Assembly (NCBI GenBank): GCA_024180945.1
Contig: JAKSGN010000002.1
Coordinates: 1,736,001-1,800,000, forward strand
DNA length: 64,000 nt
Reading direction: 5' to 3'
From: Macrophomina tecta
Lineage: Eukaryota > Ascomycota > Dothideomycetes > Botryosphaeriales > Botryosphaeriaceae
A program made the translations under genes and the position numbers. The notes beneath the pieces are model-generated. The model made no database searches. It was not told where the DNA came from and worked only from the letters and a program-made list of their open reading frames with translations. Shown piece after piece: positions 46,553 to 56,993 of this stretch. Numbering within the stretch: the stretch's first letter is position 1; every line of letters starts with the position of its first letter.

Positions 46553-47457
46553 CGTCCTCTCTGCGGCTGGCTCCTGCGGTGAGGGGGATCCCTACTTATG
46601 GCCGACGCCCTCGTTTCTCCACGCCTCACGGATCTCCCGACCCGCTTGCATGGACTAGTTTAGGAAATGTGCTGGATCGCCCGCGAGATGGGCCGATTCG
46701 CGAGCGGATTGCTCAGGTGCAAGATCTGACCCGCCGCGCCCATGCATATCACAGCAATCACGGCTGAAAGTGGAAGGGGTCGCGCTACAGCTCAGAATCG
46801 ACCCATACCGTCCGACATATGATGGACCCATGGGCACCTGGCGCTCACGACCTGCGATGCAGAGCAAGAGGACCCTTGCTTGCGCCAATCTGCAAGATCG
46901 GACGGCAAGCGCGTTTACGTCGTGGGCACGCGAGAACTCGTGTTGGACGACAGGGGTGGTCGCTAGGGTGAAACCCGGGCGTGCTTCCGCTAGATTTGGC
47001 ATGCAGACAGCGCAGAAAAGAGGCGCTTGTTCTAATTCCCCCAAATCGCGCTGGCCATAGGCCCCGACCCCTCCGCTGGCCCGCCAACCACTCAACCCTG
47101 GCCCAACGCGAGGCTAGCAGGCGCCGCGTGGAGTCTGAGACCGCGCTTCGGCTTGCCGTGGCGCGGACAGGCTGCATCCGGTTCGTGGAATAACAGCGCA
47201 GAGCCGCTAAATCACGATGGCTTCACGGGTGAACCTTAAATTGCCACGTGGGAACGACGCATCAAGGGGCTTTAGTCTGCGCGGCTGGCTTGGGAATCCC
47301 ACGTGGGACGGAGCCATCCCGACAAACTGTCCGTCTCGCGTCCTAGCCGCTTCGGGCGTAGAGAAACATAGAGCTCTGCTGATAACGCCGGCTCGCGTGT
47401 GCGGAACCGCATGCCCTGGCTAACGCGAAGCCGGCGCTTCCCGAGTCCCTTTTCTCT

Positions 47458-47463
47458 TATAAG
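47458..47463 (+). promoter_or_regulatory. TATA box of the cupin gene
   Basis: TATAAG preceded by a CT-rich stretch, 102 nt upstream of ATG 47560. Confidence 0.55.
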
Positions 47464-47559
47464 CCCTGGCACTGGAAGCTTACATCGGGACAACCAACGA
47501 GCCTCTTGTCACTCTCGAGTACCGCTACCTAGCAGACATCCCCCATCACCACCACCATC

Positions 47560-48238
47560 ATGTCGGACCTGGCCCCCCTTGAGCCCGAGATCTACCGCTT
47601 TGAGCGCAGTCCCGACACTCCCAACAATGTCTTGCCCGTCTTGGTCTACCGGTCTGCCTTCTCAACTGCCACGGCTATTGGCGAGGTCCGCAATGTCATC
47701 TCGACCAACAAGTGGCACGCAGATGGCCATGTTGAAGCGAACAGCACGCCCATCTTCCACTCGAAAACACACGTGCTCCACGCCATCATCAGGGGAAAGT
47801 GTGAACTGTTGGTCGGCGGCACGCAGTATGGCCCCCCGCCTGGCCAGATGATCTATCTCTCCGCAGGTGATATCATCGTCTACCCCGTAAGTGTGCCCCC
47901 TCGGTGTCCACGAGGAATATCTGCTAACGACCACAGGCCGGCGTCAGTCACTGCTTGGTGGAGTCCCAGGACTACGAGTTCATCGCCTTCTACCCTGAGG
48001 TCGGTTTGCCCCGCGACAAAAACGTGTTTCCTCACAAAAGCTGACACGCATCCAGAAGAGCGCGAAGCGAGACGATTGCGAGTGCCGCGCATCCGCCTCC
48101 GCCATGAAGACGTACCTCAAGAACATCGACAGGGTCCCGGTGCCCAAACATGATCCCGTCCACGGCAAAGAAGGCCCTTTGGTCGAGATTTGGAAGCTCT
48201 CGGTGATCCAAGACAATATCGCTACCAGCTGGTGGTGA
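47560..48238 (+). CDS. YjlB-like cupin-domain protein
   Basis: Three exons, 47560-47886, 47937-47999 and 48056-48238, give 190 aa. The family opening is clear: IYRFERSPDTPNNVLPVLVY followed by an FHSKTHVLHAIIRGKCELLV barrel strand and GQMIYLSAGDIIVYPAGVSHC, the second cupin motif. This matches the COG4297/YjlB-type cupins found in bacteria and fungi, whose substrate and metal are unknown. The usual metal-binding set is reduced: His residues in FHSKTH and the final SHC remain, with the typical Glu replaced. There is no signal peptide, so it is likely cytosolic. The open frame of exon 1 runs through intron 1, so the C-terminus of the raw frame is wrong; the spliced version ends ...IATSWW. Its function is unknown. 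Confidence 0.88.
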
Positions 48239-48836
48239 AGTGACCGAGTATGAACGCGAACCGGTAAGCGGCGACAGTGCCCCCCAAGAAAAGCTCCTCG
48301 CCGCTAACAAAAGAACGCAGCCCCGTAACCCGCCTTCCCGGGGTCAGGGGCCACATCCGCTTCGGTCAAAAAGACGTCCTATACTCAAACGACCGTACGC
48401 CGCGCCTCGAGGCACATAGATATGAGGCAGTCGCTGCCATACATGTGCGCCTGGTGTCGATTGTACGCCGGCCGTCAACATCCTCAAAGCCTTCCCATCA
48501 TCTCCAATAACGACGAAGTTTCGACTACTTGCTCTGCGTCTAGGCGTATATAGCGCAGCCCCTAATGTGTCTGCTGGTCAGAAGTGCCTGGGTCTGGGCG
48601 AAAAAGGAAAGGGGTCTAATAGGGCGCATCGAATGACTGCCCGGCGTATCGTCGCGCGAACGGGCTCTTTGGTCATACATAACATCTCATCTTCGCGGAG
48701 AGTAATTGATATTGGCCCTTGTAGAGCAGAGGTAGAAGGAGGGAGAGAGGGTTAGAATAGAAAAGGAAAAACACCAGAGGTTTTCCAAACGATAGATTCC
48801 ATCAGATTTCTCAACACTGCTCGCCCGTTCTTCGTC

Positions 48837-48867
48837 GTCATCGTCATCATCATCATCATCATCATCG
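48837..48867. repeat. CAT/ATC trinucleotide microsatellite
   Basis: About ten CAT/CGT units, mostly perfect CAT in the second half. Confidence 0.75.
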
Positions 48868-50247
48868 TTAATGTGATATTGGGCAGCAGTACCGACGCAC
48901 GCACGCACCCGGGACCCACTTCTGTGCCCGATCTCTTGCTGCCTCCGGAAATTGGGCTCCCCACGGATGATCGCTGTCAGTGGGGGGACTGACCGGAGCA
49001 CCACGGGGAGAATTCGCCTAATACTTCCCTGAAGCCTTTGCTCGTACCCGCAAAGTCTCCGGCACTTAGTCCAGACCTTCGTGCGGGGCTGGAAGCCTTT
49101 TTCGGCCAGCTCTCTATCTAGGGTTGAAAACTCTATCTACCCTGGAAAAACGGTTGCAACCGGTTTTACCCAGTAGGTCAGGCAACCGATGACCACCCAT
49201 GGCTTGGGCAGTCTTCGCGGAGATCCTTACCGCGCACGTCATTCGTCTGCTACATTGCACGCAGACTAGAGATATTGAAAAGGCTATTATCTGGATGTCC
49301 ATTGTGCCGAGACTCAGCCAAGTGGCGGGCTAGCGTCATGCATGCATGCTACCTCATGCTCAGGACATCGAACAAACGGATCGGCAATAGAATGAGCGGC
49401 CAGCACTCGACAGCTCCAGCATACTTGGTTCATTGTGGGTGAGGGATTCTGTGCTTCGTTCTCTCTGAATGCAATTTTGCAAGTCACGCCCACGGCTGCG
49501 CCGTGGCCTGGTTCTGACTCGAAACCCTGCTGGAATTACAGTTTTCAGAGTAACATTGTCTTTGGTTGTTTTCCTAATCGGGTAACCCCCTCTAGATGTC
49601 GTTGGAACAGGTGGCACTTGGTCCTGCTCCTATTCTGGTCTGCGCAAGCGGGCCGTTGTGGAACGACTGGTTGGTGTAACACCACGACGACTTTTTGCGG
49701 CACCCTACCAGTCAGCGGCGCACTTGGGCGTATATTTGCTGAGCCTTACGTTATGTTTCCGATCCCCTTGTAATTTGTCACAAGAATTGAGATGGCGGGT
49801 ATGACAAGTCTTTTCGTTCAGAGGCGCAGAAGTCACCATAGCCTTTTCCCAGCATTGAGGCGTAATTGCAGAGGCTGCGGTTTATGGCGTCGCTGGAGAG
49901 GCTGGACATGGATTGTACTACACCACCCTATTTTTAAACATTCAACCAAGCAAACGCTTTGCACATATCAGATATCGTGATCCGCAAGACGGATATCTTC
50001 CCGGCGAAGCCATATTCGCAAACAGTGGGGAGAAAGTCCTATGGAGTTATAAAACTAGAGGAAGCTCTCGCATGAGGCTATCGAAAAATTACGGGAGCAG
50101 ATACGAGTTGGATTAATGATACAGGCAGTCACACAAACCACGAAAATGGTTCCACGATTTCAGTACCATACGATAACCCGGCCGCAGTGGCTTTCTCGCT
50201 TAGAGGTCAGGTTGCGACGACTCACTATTGGCTGTGTAACCATGAGG

Positions 50248-50255
50248 TATATATA
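50248..50255 (+). promoter_or_regulatory. TATA box of the secreted unknown gene
   Basis: TATATATA 56-63 nt upstream of ATG 50311. Confidence 0.5.
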
Positions 50256-50310
50256 CAATAACCAAATCGGGTGCCTCGGGCCCTATTGATGAATCCATAG
50301 AGCTGTAGCC

Positions 50311-51352
50311 ATGATGTCAGTCGCCGCCTTGTCTGTCATGCTCCTCCTCTCCTGCTCTCTGACACCAACTACGTTCGGCCACGAACAACCACGGCCCAAC
50401 TTCTCTCTCACAGAGCTGTATCACCTGCAATCACGGATTTTTGACACAACCATAGCCCTCAATGCCGACGTCATCTCCCCCCTCCTCGCCCCCCATATTC
50501 GCGGCCGGGTTGACATAACGCGGGAATTCGTAGGAGCAGAGCTCAACACCGAGTACGACCATCCCGCGCGCCGATCCAACCCTACGCATAGCTAACACCT
50601 CCTCCAGATACCTCTTCGGCCTCTTTGCTCAACTCAACAAAACCAAAGCGGTAAGCAGCCCCACTCGCTCTCACCCCACAAGCCCCGAGAGAGAAAGAGA
50701 GAGAGAGAGAGAGAGACGATTCCCATACCAACGCCGCGCGAACCCGCTACAGTTCACCCTCCTCGGCATCCCCGTCTCCTACACCATCGTCCACTTCACC
50801 GGCGCCAACGACACTGCCGTCTCCTCGACGCTCATGAACTTCACCAGCCCGTTCTGGACCCCCAGCCCGGCCGCGACCTTCGCGCTCGAAATCCACGCCT
50901 GGACGCAGTTCGACGCGCTCGGCCGCGTCGCGCAGTACGACGCGACCTTCCGGCACTGGGACCTGTTCGTGTCGGGCGCGCTCGCGCGCGTCGCCGCGGC
51001 GCGCTTCGACAACTCGCTGCCCGCGGCGGTGGCGTACGCGACGCGTGAGCTCGCCCGCGCCGTCTGCGGCGAGCACGAGGCGCACTGCGCCGGCGCGGAC
51101 CGGCAGTACGCGGACGGGCAGGCGTGCGAGGACTTCCTGACCGCGGGCGTGCGGTTCGGCGAGCCGCACGAGATGGGCCGGGATACGCTGCTTTGTCGCA
51201 GCGTGCACGCGCCGATGGTGGCGCTGCGGCCGGGCGTGCACTGCGCGCATGTGGGCAGGTCGGGCGGCGACATGTGTACGGATGCGTTGGGGTATGCGGA
51301 GAGGATTGACCAGGGGTTTTGGCGGGAGTCGTGGATGCCGCCGGGGTGGTGA
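50311..51352 (+). CDS. Secreted conserved fungal protein of unknown function
   Basis: Three exons, 50311-50552, 50608-50650 and 50753-51352, give 294 aa. The signal peptide runs about MMSVAALSVMLLLSCSLTP, cleaved near FGHEQ. Sequons at NFS, NKT, NDT and NFT support secretion. The C-terminal half is conserved in many ascomycetes in my memory but unnamed; it contains QACEDFLTAGVRFGEPHEMG and TLLCRSVHAPMVALRPGVHC, then HVGRSGGDMCTDALGY, with seven cysteines in total in that half. The middle (AWTQFDALGRVAQYDATFRH) resembles SnoaL/NTF2-like binding proteins: a short cone-shaped fold with a hydrophobic pocket is a reasonable guess. Intron 2 is filled by a GA repeat. A reaction cannot be assigned. 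Confidence 0.85.
50694..50716. repeat. GA microsatellite inside an intron
   Basis: About 12 GA units in intron 2 (50651-50752) of the secreted protein gene at 50311. Confidence 0.7.
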
Positions 51353-54300
51353 CGGGTGTGCGTGGTGGTGACGGCTGGTTCCGTTCATTGAACGTTGAGG
51401 CACAGTGATGGCCCTTGTTCTCTTTGTTTGGGGAGGAGTGGAGATGGGAATTTGGTATGCTTTTGGGAAGCTGTTGAAGAGTGGTAGGGCACTGTACCTA
51501 TCACGATGGAATGGAATTCTTTCGAACCTTGTTGCAGACGGCGTTTGGGGAAGGTTCGCAGGTCCATTGGTTTGCTGCGGCCTGCTGTTTGCCGTGGAGA
51601 CAGGTGAGAGCGACGTTGTGATTTGGGGACGAAGAATTGAAGTTCAAAGGGTGCCTCTTGTTGTTGAGCCGGCCTGGCTCCGGTCCATGCAATTATCGTC
51701 TTGTATGCAACACAATGCTGCAGCTGCGTCTTAGCTCGACCGTATCAGGTTGATATTATGGAAGGGGCAGCTTACTTCATTCCGAGTGGTTGAGTATTCA
51801 CGTCCGCTGAAACAGGCGTTAGCGTCTTTTGTCGTATAACAAGCCAAAAGACGGACACAGCCCTCTTGAGTCCTGCCCCCCCGGCAAGCTCAAATGGGAC
51901 GAAAACTACCACTTTGGCGGGCAAAATTTGGAGTAATACTCGTAGTCCCCTTCAGCAAGCAGTCTAATGAATTTTTCTTTTTTTTTTTCTTCAAAAGAAA
52001 AGCCAATACCGCACGCTTAACTTAGCAGTCCAGGTCAACAGCAACGCCGTGGAAGCAAGCGTAAGGGAGATCGCCCGGGGGCACAAGCACCAGTCTCTTA
52101 CATAGCAAATGATGCGATTGCTAGGCCTCCAGTAGGGTCGAGGCTGACTTAAATGGAGTCCTTGAAGCCAGAGGCGCACTTCGCGCGAGTGGCGCTGGAG
52201 ATGAAGTACAAGAACCCGCGTCGGCCGAATAAGCAGTCGAGCGCACAGAAGAACATGCCGGTAGATGGAGTTTGGGAGGGGAGCCATTGCATGCAGTGCC
52301 ACAACTCAAACAAGGGCGCCTGACCTACGCGAAGCTACGGGTGTGCGGATTCACCTGGCTTATTTACGACTCCCATACTTGGCCAAGTACATCCCATCTG
52401 CAAAATCGTGCATGAGGTACAGTCTAGTTCACATGGCGCTTTCTCGGTCGAGGCAGTCAAAGCTCAGAACGAAAGTGAAGTCCGCCCTTGTTGGAAGGAG
52501 GAAGCGCATGGAGACACCCGATTGTGTCTCAATGTCAGGCGGGCCTGGCGTCCAAGCATTTCCCCTCGGCTATGCCTGGGCCTTGTTCGCTTCCCCAGCC
52601 TCTTCTCTGCCCGGTCCCCGATGCGCGACCTCATGTTCCTGGAGCGTCCGGCCACAAGGACTTCATCTCGGTATCAGGCCGGCAGCGCAGCTCAAGCGCT
52701 GGCCCGCGGGAATCTCGGCGCCATCGCTGCCATCTCGCTAATCTTTCTGTGTGGTGCCGCGAATCGGCTATGGAGCGTGCGGCGGGCGGGAGCAGAGGCG
52801 GGGGAGAGAGCGGCGGGCATGCCCGAGCACAAGCCTGGGAGGAGGGCGAGGCGACATGGCGGTTGCAGAGTAGGCGGTTCGCAAACGGGAGCCTTCCCGG
52901 GCAGTGATGTCGGGAACAGCGTCCATTGGTTGTTGGAGAGAGGACAAGCTCGACTCACGCGTTACGTAAGCCGCGCCCGCCTCACTGGGCGTCTCGCCTG
53001 CTGCGCCGCCGTCAAGTTGCCCGGCAGACCCGGCATCGCGAACCAGCCTCAAGGCCTTGGGCTGTTGGCAGGCGCTCATAAGCACCATTGCCATATCTCT
53101 TCGTGCGGCTCTCGCTGCTTGACGTCTTTAGGCCCGGAATTCTTCCACCACCATATCTCCGGGCCAGCGCCCTTATAAGAGCCGCCCTCGCCCCGACCGC
53201 GCATCGCTCACTCACCTTCTCTCCATCTGCCACCACCGTCGCGGCTCCTCCGGATTGTCCATCTGAGACTCACGACTCGCTCTCTGCCCAGCAGTATGCG
53301 GCCCGGCTATCTCCCACTGCGGCCCCCACCTCAGCATGCCGCGCATACTTCACCCTGACCCTTCCGGACATCAAACCCACCGTCCAGCCAGGCTCTGCTC
53401 CATCTGACCACGCCTCTAACCGTAACCTGAGAAATCATGCTGATCCAATGCAGCACTGCAGGCCGGGAGACTTATCTCTCCCAGAAATGAGCTGTAATTC
53501 CCGTCTTGCTTCATCCCCGAGATTTGTGGCTCAACCTTAACCCGCCACGGAAGGACCTGGGCACATCGACACGAACATGGCGAGTGTGTCCGGACAGTAA
53601 TCCACCGCAGAACCTGCAAATCCGTCGGCGACTGCCAGGTCCATGAGGAAGAAAGGCGGTGGGCTCTTGGCGGGGGGCTGCCTCATTCGCCCGGGACTCA
53701 TGGTGGTCCATTGCGAGACGCCCCTCGAAAAGCCGCTGAATTTACCCGCTCGCCTCTCCGCCGACTCTCCTTGCTCCCCGGCACCTCGATTCTCCAAATG
53801 CGGTGGTAAGTCGTCGATGCTTTCTCCTGACTCTGTTCCTGTTCTCTCTTCTTGGTCCGTCCCTGCCCTACTGGGTCACGCCAGCGGACATCCCGCACTC
53901 GCCGGCCTCTGTACTTCGTCGGCCCGAGAGCAGATCATGGCCAGGAACAATCAGGACGCGTATAAAGATAAACCGTTTGCTGTCTAATGCGGTTAGCCGG
54001 CCTGGGGCGAGACTCAGTTCAAATTGCAACATTACTCTTGTTCTTGCTAAGCTTTGATGCCGTCTCACTGTCTGTGGCGATCGGTCCGCAACGTCTTCGT
54101 GCAACTGAGCGAACGGGCCATGGTCCAACGTTCGGTCTCCTCTGTGTCGAACCAGCCTATCAAGGCGCTTCTGGAAAACCACCCTGGACCCACCCCACCC
54201 GTTTGAGCCACAACAACAGTAAAAGATCACCGCAGCATTCCCCAATCAACGCCAGCCGGTGCCTGATCCGAGAGCCCCGACTTGCCTTCCTCTGAATATC

Positions 54301-54545
54301 CCGCGGACTCGGTAACCCTAATCTCTGCCGCCGCACTGATCAGACATACCGACTACCCCTCGTGTGCGAGTATTGGCACGCAAAGATCAGCATCTCAACC
54401 CTCTCCCTACTTTTTGTCCAGAGATAAATGCTGCCCGTTGCCACTGCCATTTCCTCAGCATCACGCCTCTTCCAGTCCTTCGTTTGAAATCCAACCAGCT
54501 GTGCTGTTCACTCTTTTTCACGACAACAAACCCAGATCATTCACG
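51353..54545. other. Intergenic region upstream of the CFEM gene
   Basis: 3.2 kb. A plus-strand TTATAAGAG at 53173-53181 is followed by a C-rich leader, resembling a promoter, but no reading frame downstream of it is convincing. A T-rich run lies at 51970-51990. The last 400 nt carries the CT- and CA-rich leader of the CFEM gene. Confidence 0.4.
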
Positions 54546-55115
54546 ATGAAGTTCTCCACCGCTGTTGTTCTTGCCGCTTCGGCTTCCATGGCTGCCGCCT
54601 ACACCACGGCCGACATCCCCGCCTGTGCCGTACGTTCTCCGGGCTCTTTCCTCGCCACCACACCAGCCAGGCAAACGACTAACCGAACCCGCAGGTCCCC
54701 TGCATCAAGGAGGGCGCCCCCAAGGTCGGCTGCGAGGTCACCGACGCCGCCTGCCAGTGCAAGAAGCAGGACGACCTGGCCGCCGAGGTCATCGGCTGCA
54801 TTTCCGAGAAGTGCACCGCCGAGGAGGCAGTCAGTACGTCAACACCACGCACCCTCCCTCCGCCAAGAAATCCCACTAACGCACCACCTTGCAGAGTCCT
54901 CCACCGTCTCCCAGAGCATCTGTGAGGACCTCAACAGCGGCAAGGCCGTGTCTTCCGGCTCCTCCTCCAACTCCACGGCTGCCATTACCACGCCCGCCTC
55001 GACGCCTGCCTCCTCGCCCACCCCGTCCTCGACCAACGCCGCCGGCGTTCTCCAGGCCGGCGGCATCGCGGCCGGTCTCTCGGCCATGATGGGTGCCGTC
55101 ATGCTCGTCCTCTAA
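54546..55115 (+). CDS. CFEM-domain GPI-anchored cell wall protein
   Basis: Three exons, 54546-54629, 54695-54833 and 54895-55115, give 147 aa. The signal peptide is MKFSTAVVLAASASMAAA. All eight CFEM cysteines are present (27, 31, 41, 48, 50, 63, 68, 84) with canonical spacing, including the C-x-C pair at 48/50. Asp45, three residues before that pair, sits at the heme-iron coordinating position known from characterised members. A Ser/Thr-rich linker and a C-terminal GPI signal (NAAGVLQAGGIAAGLSAMMGAVMLVL, split here as NAAGVLQAGG and IAAGLSAMMGAVMLVL) follow. CFEM proteins bind heme or take part in adhesion and host interaction; the intact Asp suggests heme capture is possible. Exons 1 and 2 split the module after Ala28, a common arrangement. 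The long upstream frame starting before 54546 is artefactual. Confidence 0.95.
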   Translation: MKFSTAVVLAASASMAAAYTTADIPACAVRSPGSFLATTPARQTTNRTRRSPASRRAPPRSAARSPTPPASARSRTTWPPRSSAAFPRSAPPRRQSVRQHHAPSLRQEIPLTHHLAESSTVSQSICEDLNSGKAVSSGSSSNSTAAITTPASTPASSPTPSSTNAAGVLQAGGIAAGLSAMMGAVMLVL

Positions 55116-56213
55116 ATTACTGCGCACGGGAGAAAAAGACGTTCTTGGTCTCGGAATGCCGAATGATAGTTTTGCAACATCAACAACAAACACACACAAC
55201 ACGCATTTAAATTCATCAAATATCAAAAATAATGGCTTAATTATAATTTTCATGCACACAGAGATGGTTTACCCTTGCAAACACAAATAAGAAAGAGGAA
55301 ACGTGACTGCGCCTGTTCATTTCGTGGCCATTGCTGGCTAACAGACTGACTAGTCTTTTTGGTCGGCCCGACCACGGGAACGGCCCCTACCATCTTGCTG
55401 GTGGTCGCCGCCGCCTGACCAGCGCAGTGGTCGATTGGCGGTCATCACTATGAGTTGCTTTTTCCTTTGGGCAAAAGGCAGGCTAGCCTGACTTCTTCGC
55501 CGCCGTTGGGATGGGGGGGTTTCATTTTGGGCGGTGCTGGGATAGAGCCTGTTGATCGCGGGCGTCGCCTGATTGCGTCGCCAGGGTTCATGCTGCAAGG
55601 AAAGTCGCGTACCATCTTGGCAGCCTGCTCGGAGCCTCTTTTCTAGAAATTGGGGATCCGCTCCAGTCGTTCGTGTAACTGGGGACGAATCTCCGCTTGG
55701 CCGTTGGTGTATGTGTGGGGGCGGCGGCGTGGTTGTCGGCCCCTTGGTTACGGGAAACCTGCTCTTCGACGGCCGGCGTGCTGAAAAGCCCGGGCGGTCG
55801 GCCTGTCGCCTGTGGCAGATGGGCCCGTTCTTCTGCCGAGAGGTCGAGTTGAAATGGGATCCAATCCCGTGTTCTCATTATCGGTAGGCATATAAGCGTG
55901 GCCTTGAGTTCAAGAGTAGGCGCAGTGGTGGAGTTTGTGCAAACACCGTGTCCGCCATGCCTGCCCTGTATCTCCGCTGCGTACCTTTGATTACAGAGAT
56001 CCCAAGTCAGGCATTGTGGACACCTTTCTACGATGCTACTTGACTCCAGACGGAGGTAGCGAAGACGAGCTAGAGCTGAGGTCAATAAGGCCAGAGTTTT
56101 CTTGCCTCATCAACCCTCGGCAGTACCTGTGACCGTAGCTCTTAAAGGGATCCCGCGGCTCGAGGCGGAATTGGAATAGCCCTGTGAATTACGCATGCCG
56201 CCTTGGTAGGGCC

Positions 56214-56244
<31 letters not shown>

Positions 56245-56312
56245 CTAATGACGAAGGCCAGAGAGCAGCAGACGGAGCGGTGGCAGACGTTTATCAATTA
56301 AATTAAATCTAG
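55116..56312. other. Intergenic region with an A run and flanking inverted repeat
   Basis: About 1.2 kb between the CFEM gene and the 3' end of the DUF3237 gene. It includes the 27-A run at 56218-56244 described separately. No gene is supported. Confidence 0.4.
56210..56259. repeat. Poly-A tract bracketed by a 7-bp inverted repeat
   Basis: GGCCTTC at 56210-56216 and GAAGGCC at 56253-56259 flank T, 27 A and CTAATGAC. This is the same general design as the T-loop stem at 33320. Confidence 0.6.
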
Positions 56313-56993
56313 CTAGTATGTCGTCCCATTTACGAAAGTGGTGTTTGTCCATTCACTGGCAAGCTGTGGAAATATCAGTGGTCTGGCCTTGGGCCCGCGA
56401 AGATGGGAGAAACTCACATTCCAGGCATCGATCTGCAAAGTATAGCTGCCGTCCTCATACTCGGCAACACGGTGCAATATCCCCACCGCTGTCGATGAAA
56501 GAGCGCAATCAGCATCTTCCCATAATACCACACACACACACACTTTCAGAAATCGCCACTACTTACCAACAATGTTATTCAACCAATAATAGTCCTTATC
56601 CCCCGTCTCAAACACCAGCCTCAGATGCAGATCCCCATTCGCCTGCTTCGGGCCAGACGTCTGGATGAAAATGTTGGCGCCATCGTCCGTCTGCAGGTTG
56701 TACCGGGTGTCGGCGGTGAAGAGACCGGTCTGCGGGTCCGAGGTGCCCCAGTCGGCGCCGAGGTTGAGGATCTTGCCGTTGAGGCGGGGCCCGGTGAAGT
56801 TGCCGCCGACGATGGGGATGGCGGTACGCAGCCCCTTCGGCGTCTGGCTGGTGAAGATGCGCGGCTCGCAGTCGACAAGCGCGGTGTAGAGGTATTCGAG
56901 CGCCGGGGCGGCGGGGACGGTCACATTGGAGGCGAAGGTGCGGGCAGAGGAAAGGAGCGCGAAGGTGGCGGTGAGGGTGTGGAGGAAGTGCAT
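56313..56993 (-). CDS. DUF3237-family secreted protein
   Basis: Three exons, 56993-56567, 56488-56418 and 56363-56313, give 182 aa. An N-terminal signal sequence (MHFLHTLTATFALLSSARTFA) precedes the DUF3237 core. That core has LEYLYTALVDCEPRIF, then IVGGNFTGPRLNGKILNLGADW, split here as IVGGNFTGPRLNG and ILNLGADWGTSDPQ, and later YNLQTDDGANIFIQTSGP with the final YYWLNNIV. DUF3237 proteins are small beta-barrels of unknown function found in bacteria and fungi; a signal peptide makes this one extracellular. The final exon fixes the acceptor at 56364 (CCACAG), since the nearer CCAG gives an immediate stop. A CA repeat lies in intron 1. A poly-A run of about 18 occurs in the 5' leader on the coding strand. 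Confidence 0.9.

Larger units (their letters stand above)
43563..47559. other. Gene-empty 4-kb stretch
   Basis: The longest region with no supportable coding sequence. Frames of up to 150 codons exist on both strands, with none showing a domain, signal peptide or consistent splice pattern. It contains a CT microsatellite at 46501-46552 and the cupin promoter at its end. No remnant of a known transposon was recognised, though a degraded element cannot be excluded. Confidence 0.45.
48239..50310. other. Intergenic region with ATC microsatellite
   Basis: About 2.1 kb without a supported gene; it ends in the promoter of the secreted protein gene. An ATC/CAT trinucleotide run lies at 48837-48867. 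Confidence 0.4.

Noticed and set aside
52408..53178. 256-codon plus-strand open frame
   Set aside because: Starts at GTG, has no recognisable domain or family, and overlaps other frames of similar quality. Low-complexity Arg/Ser/Pro content.
53088..53540. 150-codon plus-strand frame downstream of TTATAAGAG
   Set aside because: The frame begins upstream of the TATA element and has no family signal; only the promoter-like element is worth noting.
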